From positions 304,528-368,527 of the forward strand of contig CAISRB010000012.1 of NCBI GenBank assembly GCA_903887775.1: a DNA stretch of 64,000 nt, in the 5' to 3' direction. The stretch comes from an uncultured Bacteroidales bacterium. GTDB taxonomy: Bacteria; Bacteroidota; Bacteroidia; Bacteroidales; FEN-979. Shown one piece after another: positions 43,176 to 53,032 of this stretch; within the stretch, counting starts at the first letter, position 1; the number at the start of each line of letters is the position of its first letter. The notes under the pieces were generated by a model. That model ran no database searches. It was not told the DNA's origin and was given only the letters and a program-made list of their open reading frames with translations. Made by a program: the position numbers and the translations under genes.

Positions 43176-43877
43176 TCAATTATTAACGATGTTCTGGGAG
43201 TATGCCAATGCGTAGTTACAATAATCGCAGTTTGCCCCAGGTTCTGGTATTTTTGATGAATGAAGACACTGGTAAATCTTATCTAACGTACTATCTATCC
43301 ATTTATCGTTACCCTTGTATGGGATGATGTGGCAATAAAATCTGATGCAATTATCAAAGGCTTCTGCCGTACGGTCGCCATTGCAGTATACAAAGTATGC
43401 AGTATCGGAAACATTTAAACCGTTTTTCCGGAGTAACCATTGATAGATCTCTACTTGTCGTTTAAATCCTTTCATCCAAAACTCAAGCTTTACAACCGGC
43501 TCATTTTTGCTTGTGGCTTTATAATCCACGACATAATAGACACCATTGCGATCCTCCCATAAATCATCAATCCCTCCATGCAAGTGGAACTCCTTCTCGG
43601 TATCAATATGAATCACACCTGCCGTCATAGATTGACGCCATGCATTCATTTGCGGATGATTTGAAGGGAAAGCATCGATGCCAAACTGTATTTGCAGCGG
43701 ATGCTTTGTTCCAGCAGCCCTGTGAATATCGAATTCCCTTTTCAGCAGGGTATCGACCGCATTGTTCAAGTTCAATGGTGTAACCTGTGGTCGTTTTATC
43801 TTTTTCACCATGTCCAGATAAAAACACCTCGGACATTCTACAAAAAGGTCAATTTTTATTCGGGAGAGTTTGATCAT
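43176..43877 (-). CDS. PD-(D/E)XK nuclease, Cas4/RecB-like
   Basis: 233 residues from ATG 43877 (MIKLSRIKI). Cys15 and Cys18 in ECPRCFYLD and Cys217/Cys220 in CDYC could hold an iron-sulphur cluster as in Cas4. The nuclease core is Asp104 in GGIDDLW, Asp118-x-Lys120 in VVDYKAT, and Gln141/Tyr145 in QVEIYQWLL. It has its own TAnnTTTG promoter and no dyad, so it may sit outside the regulon. Confidence 0.8.
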   Translation of the reverse strand: MIKLSRIKIDLFVECPRCFYLDMVKKIKRPQVTPLNLNNAVDTLLKREFDIHRAAGTKHPLQIQFGIDAFPSNHPQMNAWRQSMTAGVIHIDTEKEFHLHGGIDDLWEDRNGVYYVVDYKATSKNEPVVKLEFWMKGFKRQVEIYQWLLRKNGLNVSDTAYFVYCNGDRTAEAFDNCIRFYCHIIPYKGNDKWIDSTLDKIYQCLHSSKIPEPGANCDYCNYALAYSQNIVNN

Positions 43878-43914
43878 AAAAGAATGGATTAGCAAAGATC
43901 TCTTGATATTATTG

Positions 43915-43922
43915 CAAAGTTA
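43915..43922 (-). promoter_or_regulatory. -7 box of the Cas4/RecB-like nuclease gene
   Basis: Minus strand TAACTTTG, 37 bp before ATG 43877. No CCGCA/TGCGG dyad precedes it. Confidence 0.55.
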
Positions 43923-44000
43923 AAAATTGCCTTGACTTTGCGACTCGGAGCATACAGCCTGGGGGCAAGTGAATATTTTATCAAATATTTTCATGTAAAT

Positions 44001-44032
44001 TAAATTTGCACATTGAGTTACCAAAATGGTAA
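44001..44032 (+). promoter_or_regulatory. Promoter and candidate operator of the HigA-like gene
   Basis: -7 box TAAATTTG (44001-44008) followed, at about +6, by the perfect palindrome TTACCA-AAA-TGGTAA (44018-44032). The position suits repression by the encoded HTH protein. Confidence 0.6.
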
Positions 44033-44097
44033 TTTTGTTTATTCATTGGAACACATGGAGAATATGATATCATTGATGCTGATAAAATATAAATGAA

Positions 44098-44454
44098 ATG
44101 AATATTAAAGTATTAAAGACCGAAGAAGAATATAATCAGGCTCTGAAGAGACTTGAGGTTATTTTTGATGCTGCTGTGGATTCATCCGATGGGGATGAGG
44201 CAGATCTATTGGGAATATTGATTGAGAAATATGAAGATGAGCATTATCCGATTGAAGCTCCTGACCCGATTGAGGCAATTAAGTTTCGAATGGAGCAGAT
44301 GAACATGAATAATCAGGATTTGGCGGAAGTAATAGGATATAAGAGCCGGGTCTCTGAAATTTTTAACCATAAAAGGAAATTGAGTTTGAATATGATAAGG
44401 AATCTTCATAAAAAACTGAAGATTCCTTATGAATCATTAATAAAAGACTACTAA
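44098..44454 (+). CDS. HigA-type HTH antitoxin/regulator without visible toxin
   Basis: 118 residues. N-terminal segment LKTEEEYNQALKRLEVIFDA is the COG5499/HigA type; the HTH is at about 66-115 (NNQDLAEVIGYKSRVSEIFNHKRKLSLNMIRNLHKKL). The family neutralises HigB-like mRNA interferases and represses its own promoter. No toxin gene of adequate size lies before it (only a 13-residue ORF at 44055-44096) or after it. Confidence 0.85.
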   Translation: MNIKVLKTEEEYNQALKRLEVIFDAAVDSSDGDEADLLGILIEKYEDEHYPIEAPDPIEAIKFRMEQMNMNNQDLAEVIGYKSRVSEIFNHKRKLSLNMIRNLHKKLKIPYESLIKDY

Positions 44455-44467
44455 GCTTTTAAACCAC

Positions 44468-46087
<1,620 letters not shown>

Positions 46088-48016
46088 TTAGTTAGCTGAG
46101 AATGGGTCCCCGCTGAAAATCTGCAGGTAAGAAGGTTTCATCGGAAGTTTACCCTGGGGTGCAAAGCCGACCCAGAGTTCATAGGTGTCCATTTTCAGGA
46201 TGATGGATTGAAGGGTGGGCGTATGGTCGTTCGATCTGAAGAGGGCGCCGGAGGATTTTGCACTTCCATCGGTTGAAGGAAATCCCGCGATGAGTTTCAT
46301 TTTTTCGATATCTATCCTGCCTGATTTCAGCTGGGATGAATACTGGTTTTTAAGGCTGGACCAGCGTTTGAGGTTGCCAGGGTATTCGGGGTTTTCGACG
46401 AAGTTGCCCGGCAGGCGGTTATCGTTGACTGTGGCGAACGTATTGGGGATCCCCCATTCGGCTCCGGGACGCAGCTTTGATAAGGGTGTGCGAAGTGAGC
46501 GTGCCTTGCTTCCGATATTATCTTCCAGTACCCCGGCAGAATGCTCATCCGCCAGAAAAATCAAATGATTGAAGGTATAGTCCCTATCTTTCATGAAACT
46601 GGCGAGGCTTTCAATGGTTGAATCGTTTTCGAGGCCGTACCTGAGGTCAAAATGATAGGAACGTTTTCCCTGGATCGGCGGATATGCCGCGCCGGTCTCG
46701 CAATCGAGGATGGCGCCAAACACATGGTGTTCGTTGAATCCGCTCACCGGCGTAAGCTGTCCCAGGAAATTGATGCAGGCAATGGACCTGTTGCTGTTAT
46801 GGATGAGGGTGACGGCATGGATCTTCGCCAGGCTGTTATCTTTTAATGAATACCAGTCGAGGTTCCGCCCGACAATCGTGTTCCCCGATGCTGAAGCATC
46901 TGCAAAGGCTGCCGAAGCAGAACATTGAGTGGGGCGTACGACATCTGCATAAAACTGCCATATAAGAAATTCGTTTCTCGAGAAAATCCCGTCGCCGGTC
47001 TCGTCTTTTGCAGCTGAGAACACCGAAGCCATACCTTCTATCTCATCCCTGTATTCGGGCTGGACCTGCTGCAACAGGGCAATGGCACGTTGTTTAACAA
47101 TATCGAAACTGAGCCCTGCCTGTTTCAGCATATCGAACTGGTCCTTCATCATGGCATCCATCACCGTATCATAAGAGGGCATCGCCTGCCTGATCTTTTC
47201 TCCGTACATCCGTCCCATATCCTTATGCGAAAGCCCTGTGAGGTCAATCGTCACAAGAAAATAGGTGTTTTGCATTTTTTTTATTTCCACTGCGGATGGC
47301 TTTTGCCGCACAATCCCATGATGGGCCATCAGGATAAACGGCGTGCTGTTTAATTCGGGAAGGTTCTTTAATGCAGCTTCCTGTGCCGGGGTATCCATGT
47401 TGAAAAAATCGGTGAAGTGCACAAACTTCCCGTTTTTGTATGCGACATTATCTCCCGTTGCAAGGTATTCGTGGTTGAACAGATAGCAACATGAACCGGG
47501 TGTATGGCCGGGTGTATGGATGATCTGTATCCTGAGCCCGCCTATATTCAGGGTATCGCGGTCATTCAGTAAGGTGTAAGGACTGTATTTCCAGTGAACG
47601 CGGAGGAAGAAGAACTTGCCGTTCTTTCCGTTGACCATCTGTTCCTCGTCCTTATGCATATAGACCTTCGCATTCTTAAACAGACCCATGGCGCCGGTAT
47701 GGTCCGAATCGGTATGGGTCAGAAGAATCGTAGTCACCTGGTCCGGCTGAATCCCCAGCCCGTCCATCTGCGCTTTAAAATTTTCTTCGCTCACACCGGC
47801 ATCAACCATCACGTAACCCTGGCTTGTTTTAAAGAAATAAGCATTCACGAACTTGTCTTTCACGACAAACACCGTATCGTTAAGCTTTTGTGTTTCAGCC
47901 GGTGACATATCCCTGGTGCCGTACCAGAACCTGAACCCGAAAAAGCCAAGCAGCAGAACCAGTAAGCCAATAAAAATGAGAAATCCAAACAGGATTCGTT
48001 TGACAGGTTTTTTCAT
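46088..48016 (-). CDS. Fusion: metallo-beta-lactamase-fold hydrolase plus C45/Ntn acyltransferase-like domain
   Basis: 642 residues with an N-terminal membrane anchor or signal (about 8-30). Residues 45-240 are an MBL-fold hydrolase: HTDSDH (101-106), His171 in HTPGHTPGS, Asp189 in ATGDN, His232. After a linker, with an EF-hand-like DETGDGIFSRNEF at 338-350, residues 365-600 resemble C45 / linear amide C-N hydrolases: the nucleophile is Cys365 in QCSASAAF, then NTIVGRNLDWY. The two catalytic halves appear complete. Substrates unknown. Confidence 0.75.
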   Translation of the reverse strand: MKKPVKRILFGFLIFIGLLVLLLGFFGFRFWYGTRDMSPAETQKLNDTVFVVKDKFVNAYFFKTSQGYVMVDAGVSEENFKAQMDGLGIQPDQVTTILLTHTDSDHTGAMGLFKNAKVYMHKDEEQMVNGKNGKFFFLRVHWKYSPYTLLNDRDTLNIGGLRIQIIHTPGHTPGSCCYLFNHEYLATGDNVAYKNGKFVHFTDFFNMDTPAQEAALKNLPELNSTPFILMAHHGIVRQKPSAVEIKKMQNTYFLVTIDLTGLSHKDMGRMYGEKIRQAMPSYDTVMDAMMKDQFDMLKQAGLSFDIVKQRAIALLQQVQPEYRDEIEGMASVFSAAKDETGDGIFSRNEFLIWQFYADVVRPTQCSASAAFADASASGNTIVGRNLDWYSLKDNSLAKIHAVTLIHNSNRSIACINFLGQLTPVSGFNEHHVFGAILDCETGAAYPPIQGKRSYHFDLRYGLENDSTIESLASFMKDRDYTFNHLIFLADEHSAGVLEDNIGSKARSLRTPLSKLRPGAEWGIPNTFATVNDNRLPGNFVENPEYPGNLKRWSSLKNQYSSQLKSGRIDIEKMKLIAGFPSTDGSAKSSGALFRSNDHTPTLQSIILKMDTYELWVGFAPQGKLPMKPSYLQIFSGDPFSAN

Positions 48017-48018
48017 AG

Positions 48019-48480
48019 CTAAAGGAACCTTTTAATCCTTGCGGCATGGGCTTCTTCTTCGGCGATGATCTGTTTGATGAGTTTTTTTGAATCGCTTTTG
48101 GTTTTAGAGTAAAGCTCCTTGTAAAATGCCACACTGTCATTCTCGAATTGAAAAGCAACCTGCAGGGCTTCTTTCGGGCTTTTCAGTGTTTTTGCAAGAG
48201 TGACGCCGGCTTCCGGCTTTCCGAATATATGTTTGTCGGCAAGATTCCGGATGTAGGCTGAAAAATCCTCTTCAGCCTGTTCATAATCCTCGGGTTCGAA
48301 TTTTTCAAATATTTTCTGGAAGGATGCGGTATGCATCGTTTCCTGTTCTGCCAGGTCAAGGAACAGGTTTTTAATCTCGTTTGGCTCCCTTATCATTTCG
48401 GCAGCGGCAATGTAAAAAGCATAGCCGTTCTCTTCGATACGGACGGCGATTTCAACGATCTCTTTTCCGGAGTAATACAT
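48019..48480 (-). CDS. Rubrerythrin-like ferritin-family protein
   Basis: 153 residues from ATG 48480. Four-helix diiron fold: RIEENGYAFYIAAAE (first Glu), AEQETMHTASF (ExxH), FENDSVAFYKELY, and AEEEAHAARI (ExxH). The C-terminal rubredoxin domain of classical rubrerythrin is absent. Such proteins detoxify peroxide or store iron. It ends 2 bp before the MBL/C45 fusion gene starts, so the two are probably cotranscribed. Confidence 0.85.
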   Translation of the reverse strand: MYYSGKEIVEIAVRIEENGYAFYIAAAEMIREPNEIKNLFLDLAEQETMHTASFQKIFEKFEPEDYEQAEEDFSAYIRNLADKHIFGKPEAGVTLAKTLKSPKEALQVAFQFENDSVAFYKELYSKTKSDSKKLIKQIIAEEEAHAARIKRFL

Positions 48481-48611
48481 AACACAGGTTTTAGTCAAAC
48501 AAATTTATGAAAAAATCTCCTTCAATAAAGATAAGCTCAGTTAGGATGGATTTAGATTGGATAAAACCTATCAAATTTTATCAGAATACTAAATATTTCA
48601 ACTGAATTTAA

Positions 48612-48619
48612 TATCTTTG
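48612..48619 (+). promoter_or_regulatory. -7 box upstream of the T9SS protein gene
   Basis: TATCTTTG, 56 bp before ATG 48676. Confidence 0.55.
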
Positions 48620-48675
48620 CGCAGAAAATAACATTATTTTTATTAATAGTTTACCATAACAAGAAACCCAGTCCA

Positions 48676-51030
48676 ATGAAAAATCTTTATTTACTGCTAG
48701 TTGCAGTTTTTGCGTCCATCACCCTCTTTGCCCAGACCATTCAAAGGAATGTTGTGATTCTGGAAATAAGCACAAGTACCCTTTGCACGTTTTGCCCCGG
48801 TGCGGCAAATGCTGCCGAACAACTCATAAGCGAAGGTAAAGCAATTGCCGTGATTGAAAATCATAACAATGGGCAAGGGCCGGATCCTTACACCAACATA
48901 TATTCTAATGCGAGGTGCAGCTATTACGCAATTTCGGGTAATCCGACAGGTGTCTTTGACGGGACTTCTCTTTCGGAAGGAGGAGCAGCATGTCCCAGCG
49001 GGAATGTTTACTCATATTACCTGCCTATCTACCAATCTGCAATAGCGGTGCCTTCCCCGGTTAGCATTTGCCTATCCGGTACGAAAACAGGAAACGATTA
49101 CACGGTCAACGTCTCTGTTACAAAACTGGCTTCAGTATCGGGTTCCGATCTCAGGCTTCATCTTTTCCTTACGGAGTCTCATATTGTACAAAGCTGGGAA
49201 GGCTGCATGACCGAATTGAATTTCGTCAACCGCCTGATGGTTCCGGGTGTAGACGGGACTTCCTTCAGCTTTGCTTCAGGGGATGTCAAAAATTTTACAC
49301 TTAACTTCACGAAGGATGCCTCCTGGAATGCTGCCAACTGTGAACTGATTGCTTTTGTTCAGGATTATTCTACCAAAACTACTTATAACGGGATCAAATG
49401 CAGTTTGAACAGTTTGCCATCGACCCTGATGACATTTACTGATTTTTCAGGTACTCCAGCCACTGGTTGTGCCCCTATAAGTTCGTCCTTTTCTGCAACT
49501 ACAACGGGTGTCGGTACCTATAGCTGGACTTTCCCGGGAGGCAGTCCATCTGCTTCTTCAAGTTCAAATCCGTTTGTTTCTTATGCTAATGCAGGAAGAA
49601 ATGATGTAAGTCTTGAGATCAGTAATGGGGTTTGTAAGGAAACCCATACAAAGGCTCAGTACATCGTGGTTTATTCTCCTCCGACCGATCCGGGCATTCC
49701 TCAGGGGAGCAATGGTATATGTGTGAACGCTGGTACTCTGACATACAGTGTTCCCACTGACCAGAATGTGGCCACCTATACCTGGGATCTTACTCCTTCC
49801 TCTGCAGGTACATTAAATCCTTCCGGTTCCAGTTGCCAGGTCACATTTGCCTCATCATATACGGGAACAGCGACTTTGAAAGTCAAGGCCGGCAATCTCT
49901 GCAGCGAGAGCAACTGGTCTCCCGGGCTGAACATTACTGTTTCTGAACCACCTGCACAGCCTTCAACCCCGACCGGACCGACAACCTTGTGTTTAAATCC
50001 TCAGAGTTCTGAATACACGACCACAGCTGTTCCCAATGCGACAAATTATATCTGGAGCCTTAACCCCAGCTATGCCGGGACTGTTTCAAATAATGGGACC
50101 AGCGCATCGGTTACCTGGGCGTCAGGCTGGTCGAGCACAGCTTCTCTCAAGGTGGCTGCTATTACCAGTAGTTGCCAGGGACTCTGGTCAGGCAGCCTTA
50201 TTATCACAGTGTCTCCTCCCCAGTCATTCGCTGTCACCGGAGGAGGAGCCTATTGCGGACAGGGAGGCAACGGCTCACCCGTTGGACTTTCTGGTTCTGT
50301 CAGTGGGACGAACTACACACTTTACATGAACAGCAGTGCCACTTCCATTACAGTTGCCGGGACAGGCAGCGCAATCTCATTTGGCAACCAGTTAACAGCA
50401 GGTCTTTATTCCGTTATGGCTACCAGGACAACAGATAACTGCACTGCACCTATGATTGGTGGTGTTAATGTCACCATTGATCCCGAATTGCCGCATACTC
50501 CAGGTGATCCAAACGGCCCGGCCCAGGTTAATTCCCTGACGAGTGCAACCACTGATTATAATACCAATGGCGGGGTTTATGCTACAACATACACCTGGCA
50601 ACTGAGTCCTGCTGATGCAGGAACTGTAAGCGGTTATAACGTCATTGGTACTGCCACATGGAACCCGTCCTGGACCGGAACTGCTCTGATATCTGTTCAG
50701 GGTGTAAATACTTGCGGAGGCGGCACATTTTCGAATGAATACCAGGTCCTTGTAGAACACTATGATGTTGGAATCAGCGAGAAAAACCAGGCAAGGCTTG
50801 CCAGCATTTATCCGAATCCCGCGAAAGGTCAAGTGAATATCATTCCTTTACATGCAATGAAGGCCAGTTTGAAAATCTCCAATTCACTTGGATCGGTCGT
50901 CCTTTCAAAGGATGAAACAGACCTCGGCAGAGAATTTAAGCTGGATATCTCCGGATTGACCCCCGGGCTCTATTTCATCAGTATTTATGAAAAAGATAAT
51001 ACCCAGATCACTAAATTGATCGTCGAATAA
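48676..51030 (+). CDS. T9SS-exported protein with Omp28-like thioredoxin domain and Ig/PKD-like repeats
   Basis: 784 residues. Signal peptide (1-20), then an Omp28-type thioredoxin-like domain with a CTFC pair (Cys37, Cys40). A PKD domain follows around 255-335 (TTTGVGTYSWTFPGGSPSAS), then several Ig-like repeats of the kind TYTWDLTPSSAGTL. The end is a type IX secretion sorting domain (IYPNPAKGQVNI, then LDISGLTPGLYFISIY, then TKLIVE). It should cross the outer membrane by T9SS and stay at the surface or be released. A terminator follows. Confidence 0.88.
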   Translation: MKNLYLLLVAVFASITLFAQTIQRNVVILEISTSTLCTFCPGAANAAEQLISEGKAIAVIENHNNGQGPDPYTNIYSNARCSYYAISGNPTGVFDGTSLSEGGAACPSGNVYSYYLPIYQSAIAVPSPVSICLSGTKTGNDYTVNVSVTKLASVSGSDLRLHLFLTESHIVQSWEGCMTELNFVNRLMVPGVDGTSFSFASGDVKNFTLNFTKDASWNAANCELIAFVQDYSTKTTYNGIKCSLNSLPSTLMTFTDFSGTPATGCAPISSSFSATTTGVGTYSWTFPGGSPSASSSSNPFVSYANAGRNDVSLEISNGVCKETHTKAQYIVVYSPPTDPGIPQGSNGICVNAGTLTYSVPTDQNVATYTWDLTPSSAGTLNPSGSSCQVTFASSYTGTATLKVKAGNLCSESNWSPGLNITVSEPPAQPSTPTGPTTLCLNPQSSEYTTTAVPNATNYIWSLNPSYAGTVSNNGTSASVTWASGWSSTASLKVAAITSSCQGLWSGSLIITVSPPQSFAVTGGGAYCGQGGNGSPVGLSGSVSGTNYTLYMNSSATSITVAGTGSAISFGNQLTAGLYSVMATRTTDNCTAPMIGGVNVTIDPELPHTPGDPNGPAQVNSLTSATTDYNTNGGVYATTYTWQLSPADAGTVSGYNVIGTATWNPSWTGTALISVQGVNTCGGGTFSNEYQVLVEHYDVGISEKNQARLASIYPNPAKGQVNIIPLHAMKASLKISNSLGSVVLSKDETDLGREFKLDISGLTPGLYFISIYEKDNTQITKLIVE

Positions 51031-51060
51031 TATTGAAGCTTTTATTGAGAATGGAAGAGA

Positions 51061-51090
51061 GGGTGTCCCAAAAGGACGCCTTCTTTTTTT
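51061..51090 (+). terminator. Terminator after the T9SS protein gene
   Basis: GGTGTCC pairs with GGACGCC around CAAAA, followed by TTC and a run of seven T's. Confidence 0.85.
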
Positions 51091-51214
51091 ACGGTCAGGC
51101 TGAACCCCGGGCAATAGACCGGTTTTTTTATTTGTAAATTGCAGGCCGTTTAAATAAAACTGCCGCTGCCGGCAGGAACAAGGCAGAACGTATCTTTACC
51201 TGTTACATCCGAAT

Positions 51215-52960
51215 ATGGAAAAACACAGTCCCGGAATATACAACAACAAGGAGATCGAAAAATACAGTTCAGCTTTCACCTTGTCGGATATGGAGATTTT
51301 TATCTTCCCCGAACTGCTTTACGCCCTGGTTTATGCCAATATCATGTCGCCTGAGATATGGAAATGGAGGGATGATCCATGGTTTTCGGGCATAGAAAAA
51401 ATGGGCCCGCTAAAGAAAATACACAGGGTGAAGCAGTACATCATGGATCATTATGATTTCAACCTGGACCTCGATACCTGGGGACTTACCGATAAACAGA
51501 AGGAGATCAGCCGTTTCAGCGGTTTCATTGAGATGGACACCCTGGCCAGGTCGAATGCCCTGTTTGGCTATGAAGGCGATAAATATTATTTCGACATCGA
51601 TATCCGCAAACATTTCGGCTTGGATAAATACGACAATGACATCATCCCTTACTGGAAAACTGAAACAGTTGAGGCGATGAATGCATTCCGGTTCAAGCCT
51701 GATCACCAGAACGGGGCGGGGGAATGTGTTTCCCTGGCTTGTTTGTATGTCGCTGCTTTGTTTATTGTCGGACGGGTACCGCTTGAAGATATTTACATGA
51801 TGGGAACCCCTCTTCATTCCCAGAATTTCGTGGTGATTGACGAAGGAGTGATCACAAATAACCGCAGGATTGTGACTAAAAGCATGTGGTATAACGGGAC
51901 GGAACTTTCAGCACTTGCACGACGTGCCATGGAGCACGAGCAGGTTACTGTCGTCGCGCATCCAAGCGGGTACATCCATTCAGTATATCCTGAAGCAACC
52001 ATTGATCAGGCATCCTATAAAAGGTTCAGGGAAAAACTAGCGAAGTACCTGGAAACCCAGGTGAACCTGGAGATCTTTGTTAACTTCCTCAGGGATTACA
52101 GCCGTTATCAGAAGCTCTTCCAGATCGCATTTTTCTGCCAGGGAACCAATAAATTTATCAAGCTCGAGAGGGCTTACGGCTATGAGCATGGAAGCAAGAA
52201 CAGGCTGGGCGATAAGACCGGAAAGAAATTACTTTGCGAAATGGATGAAGAGGAAATGAACCTGACAGCCTATCCTTCAAGGCTTATTTTCACATTCGAC
52301 GACGATATCTTTATCACCAGGCCTTACCGGGAATTTATCAGTCTTCTGCTTGCAAAATTTCCGGAACTTAAAGAACATGAGGACTTCGTTACGGACTTTA
52401 AAAAATTCGTACATCTCGTTCCACGCATCCCATCGGAAAATAAATCCTTTTCGCAACCTCACAGGGTACCCGCACCAATTGTTAATTCTGATGGTGTGCT
52501 TGTTCCGGCTTCGCCGAACGCTGTATCGCCCTCTGAATCCAGGGAAGAGATCATTGAAAAGTTACGTTTGATGCGTTCCTCCAACCCCTCTGCCGATCTC
52601 GCCTTTTACGCCGGGAGGTTCATGGATTTCTGCGACTGGAAACCCTTTTTCAAAGCAGTGTTCGAACGCAACCCGGTATCAGTTGCTTATTTTTCTGATA
52701 AGACTGCGGATGAGGTTTTTACAGAACTCTGTTCATGGCCCGATATATCTATTTACGAAGGCAGGCGTCTTGCCCTGCCCGATGAAGTAGTGAATTACAC
52801 AAGGGGAGACGGATTGGAAAAAGCCATCACCCTCTTGAACGTTCTGCGGTTAAAACATCAGGATGCCCGCCTGAATTGCCATGAAAGCATTGCAAAAGTC
52901 AAAGGGCAGGGATTCTCATACGAATTCAGTTCAGCAAAAAGGATGGAAGTCAGCCTGTAG
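51215..52960 (+). CDS. Large protein with a transglutaminase-like Cys-His-Asp arrangement
   Basis: 581 residues, no signal peptide. AGECVSLACLYVAALFIVGRVPLED places Cys171 at the head of a helix; His201 in GTPLHSQNFVV and Asp209 in VVIDEG follow at the distances of the transglutaminase-like fold. The remaining 370 residues are unrecognised. The function may be peptide or amide processing, or a catalytically silent fold; confidence in any reaction is low. Confidence 0.5.
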   Translation: MEKHSPGIYNNKEIEKYSSAFTLSDMEIFIFPELLYALVYANIMSPEIWKWRDDPWFSGIEKMGPLKKIHRVKQYIMDHYDFNLDLDTWGLTDKQKEISRFSGFIEMDTLARSNALFGYEGDKYYFDIDIRKHFGLDKYDNDIIPYWKTETVEAMNAFRFKPDHQNGAGECVSLACLYVAALFIVGRVPLEDIYMMGTPLHSQNFVVIDEGVITNNRRIVTKSMWYNGTELSALARRAMEHEQVTVVAHPSGYIHSVYPEATIDQASYKRFREKLAKYLETQVNLEIFVNFLRDYSRYQKLFQIAFFCQGTNKFIKLERAYGYEHGSKNRLGDKTGKKLLCEMDEEEMNLTAYPSRLIFTFDDDIFITRPYREFISLLLAKFPELKEHEDFVTDFKKFVHLVPRIPSENKSFSQPHRVPAPIVNSDGVLVPASPNAVSPSESREEIIEKLRLMRSSNPSADLAFYAGRFMDFCDWKPFFKAVFERNPVSVAYFSDKTADEVFTELCSWPDISIYEGRRLALPDEVVNYTRGDGLEKAITLLNVLRLKHQDARLNCHESIAKVKGQGFSYEFSSAKRMEVSL

Positions 52961-53032
52961 TTCATGACAGGTTGATTGAATCTCCCTGGCGCCGCTGCCT
53001 CAGGCAGAGGTCTTCAACTGACGGATATAAAA

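Noticed and set aside
44055..44096. 13-residue ORF before the HigA-like gene as a HigB toxin
   Set aside because: Far too short and without HigB motifs; no extended homology is visible.
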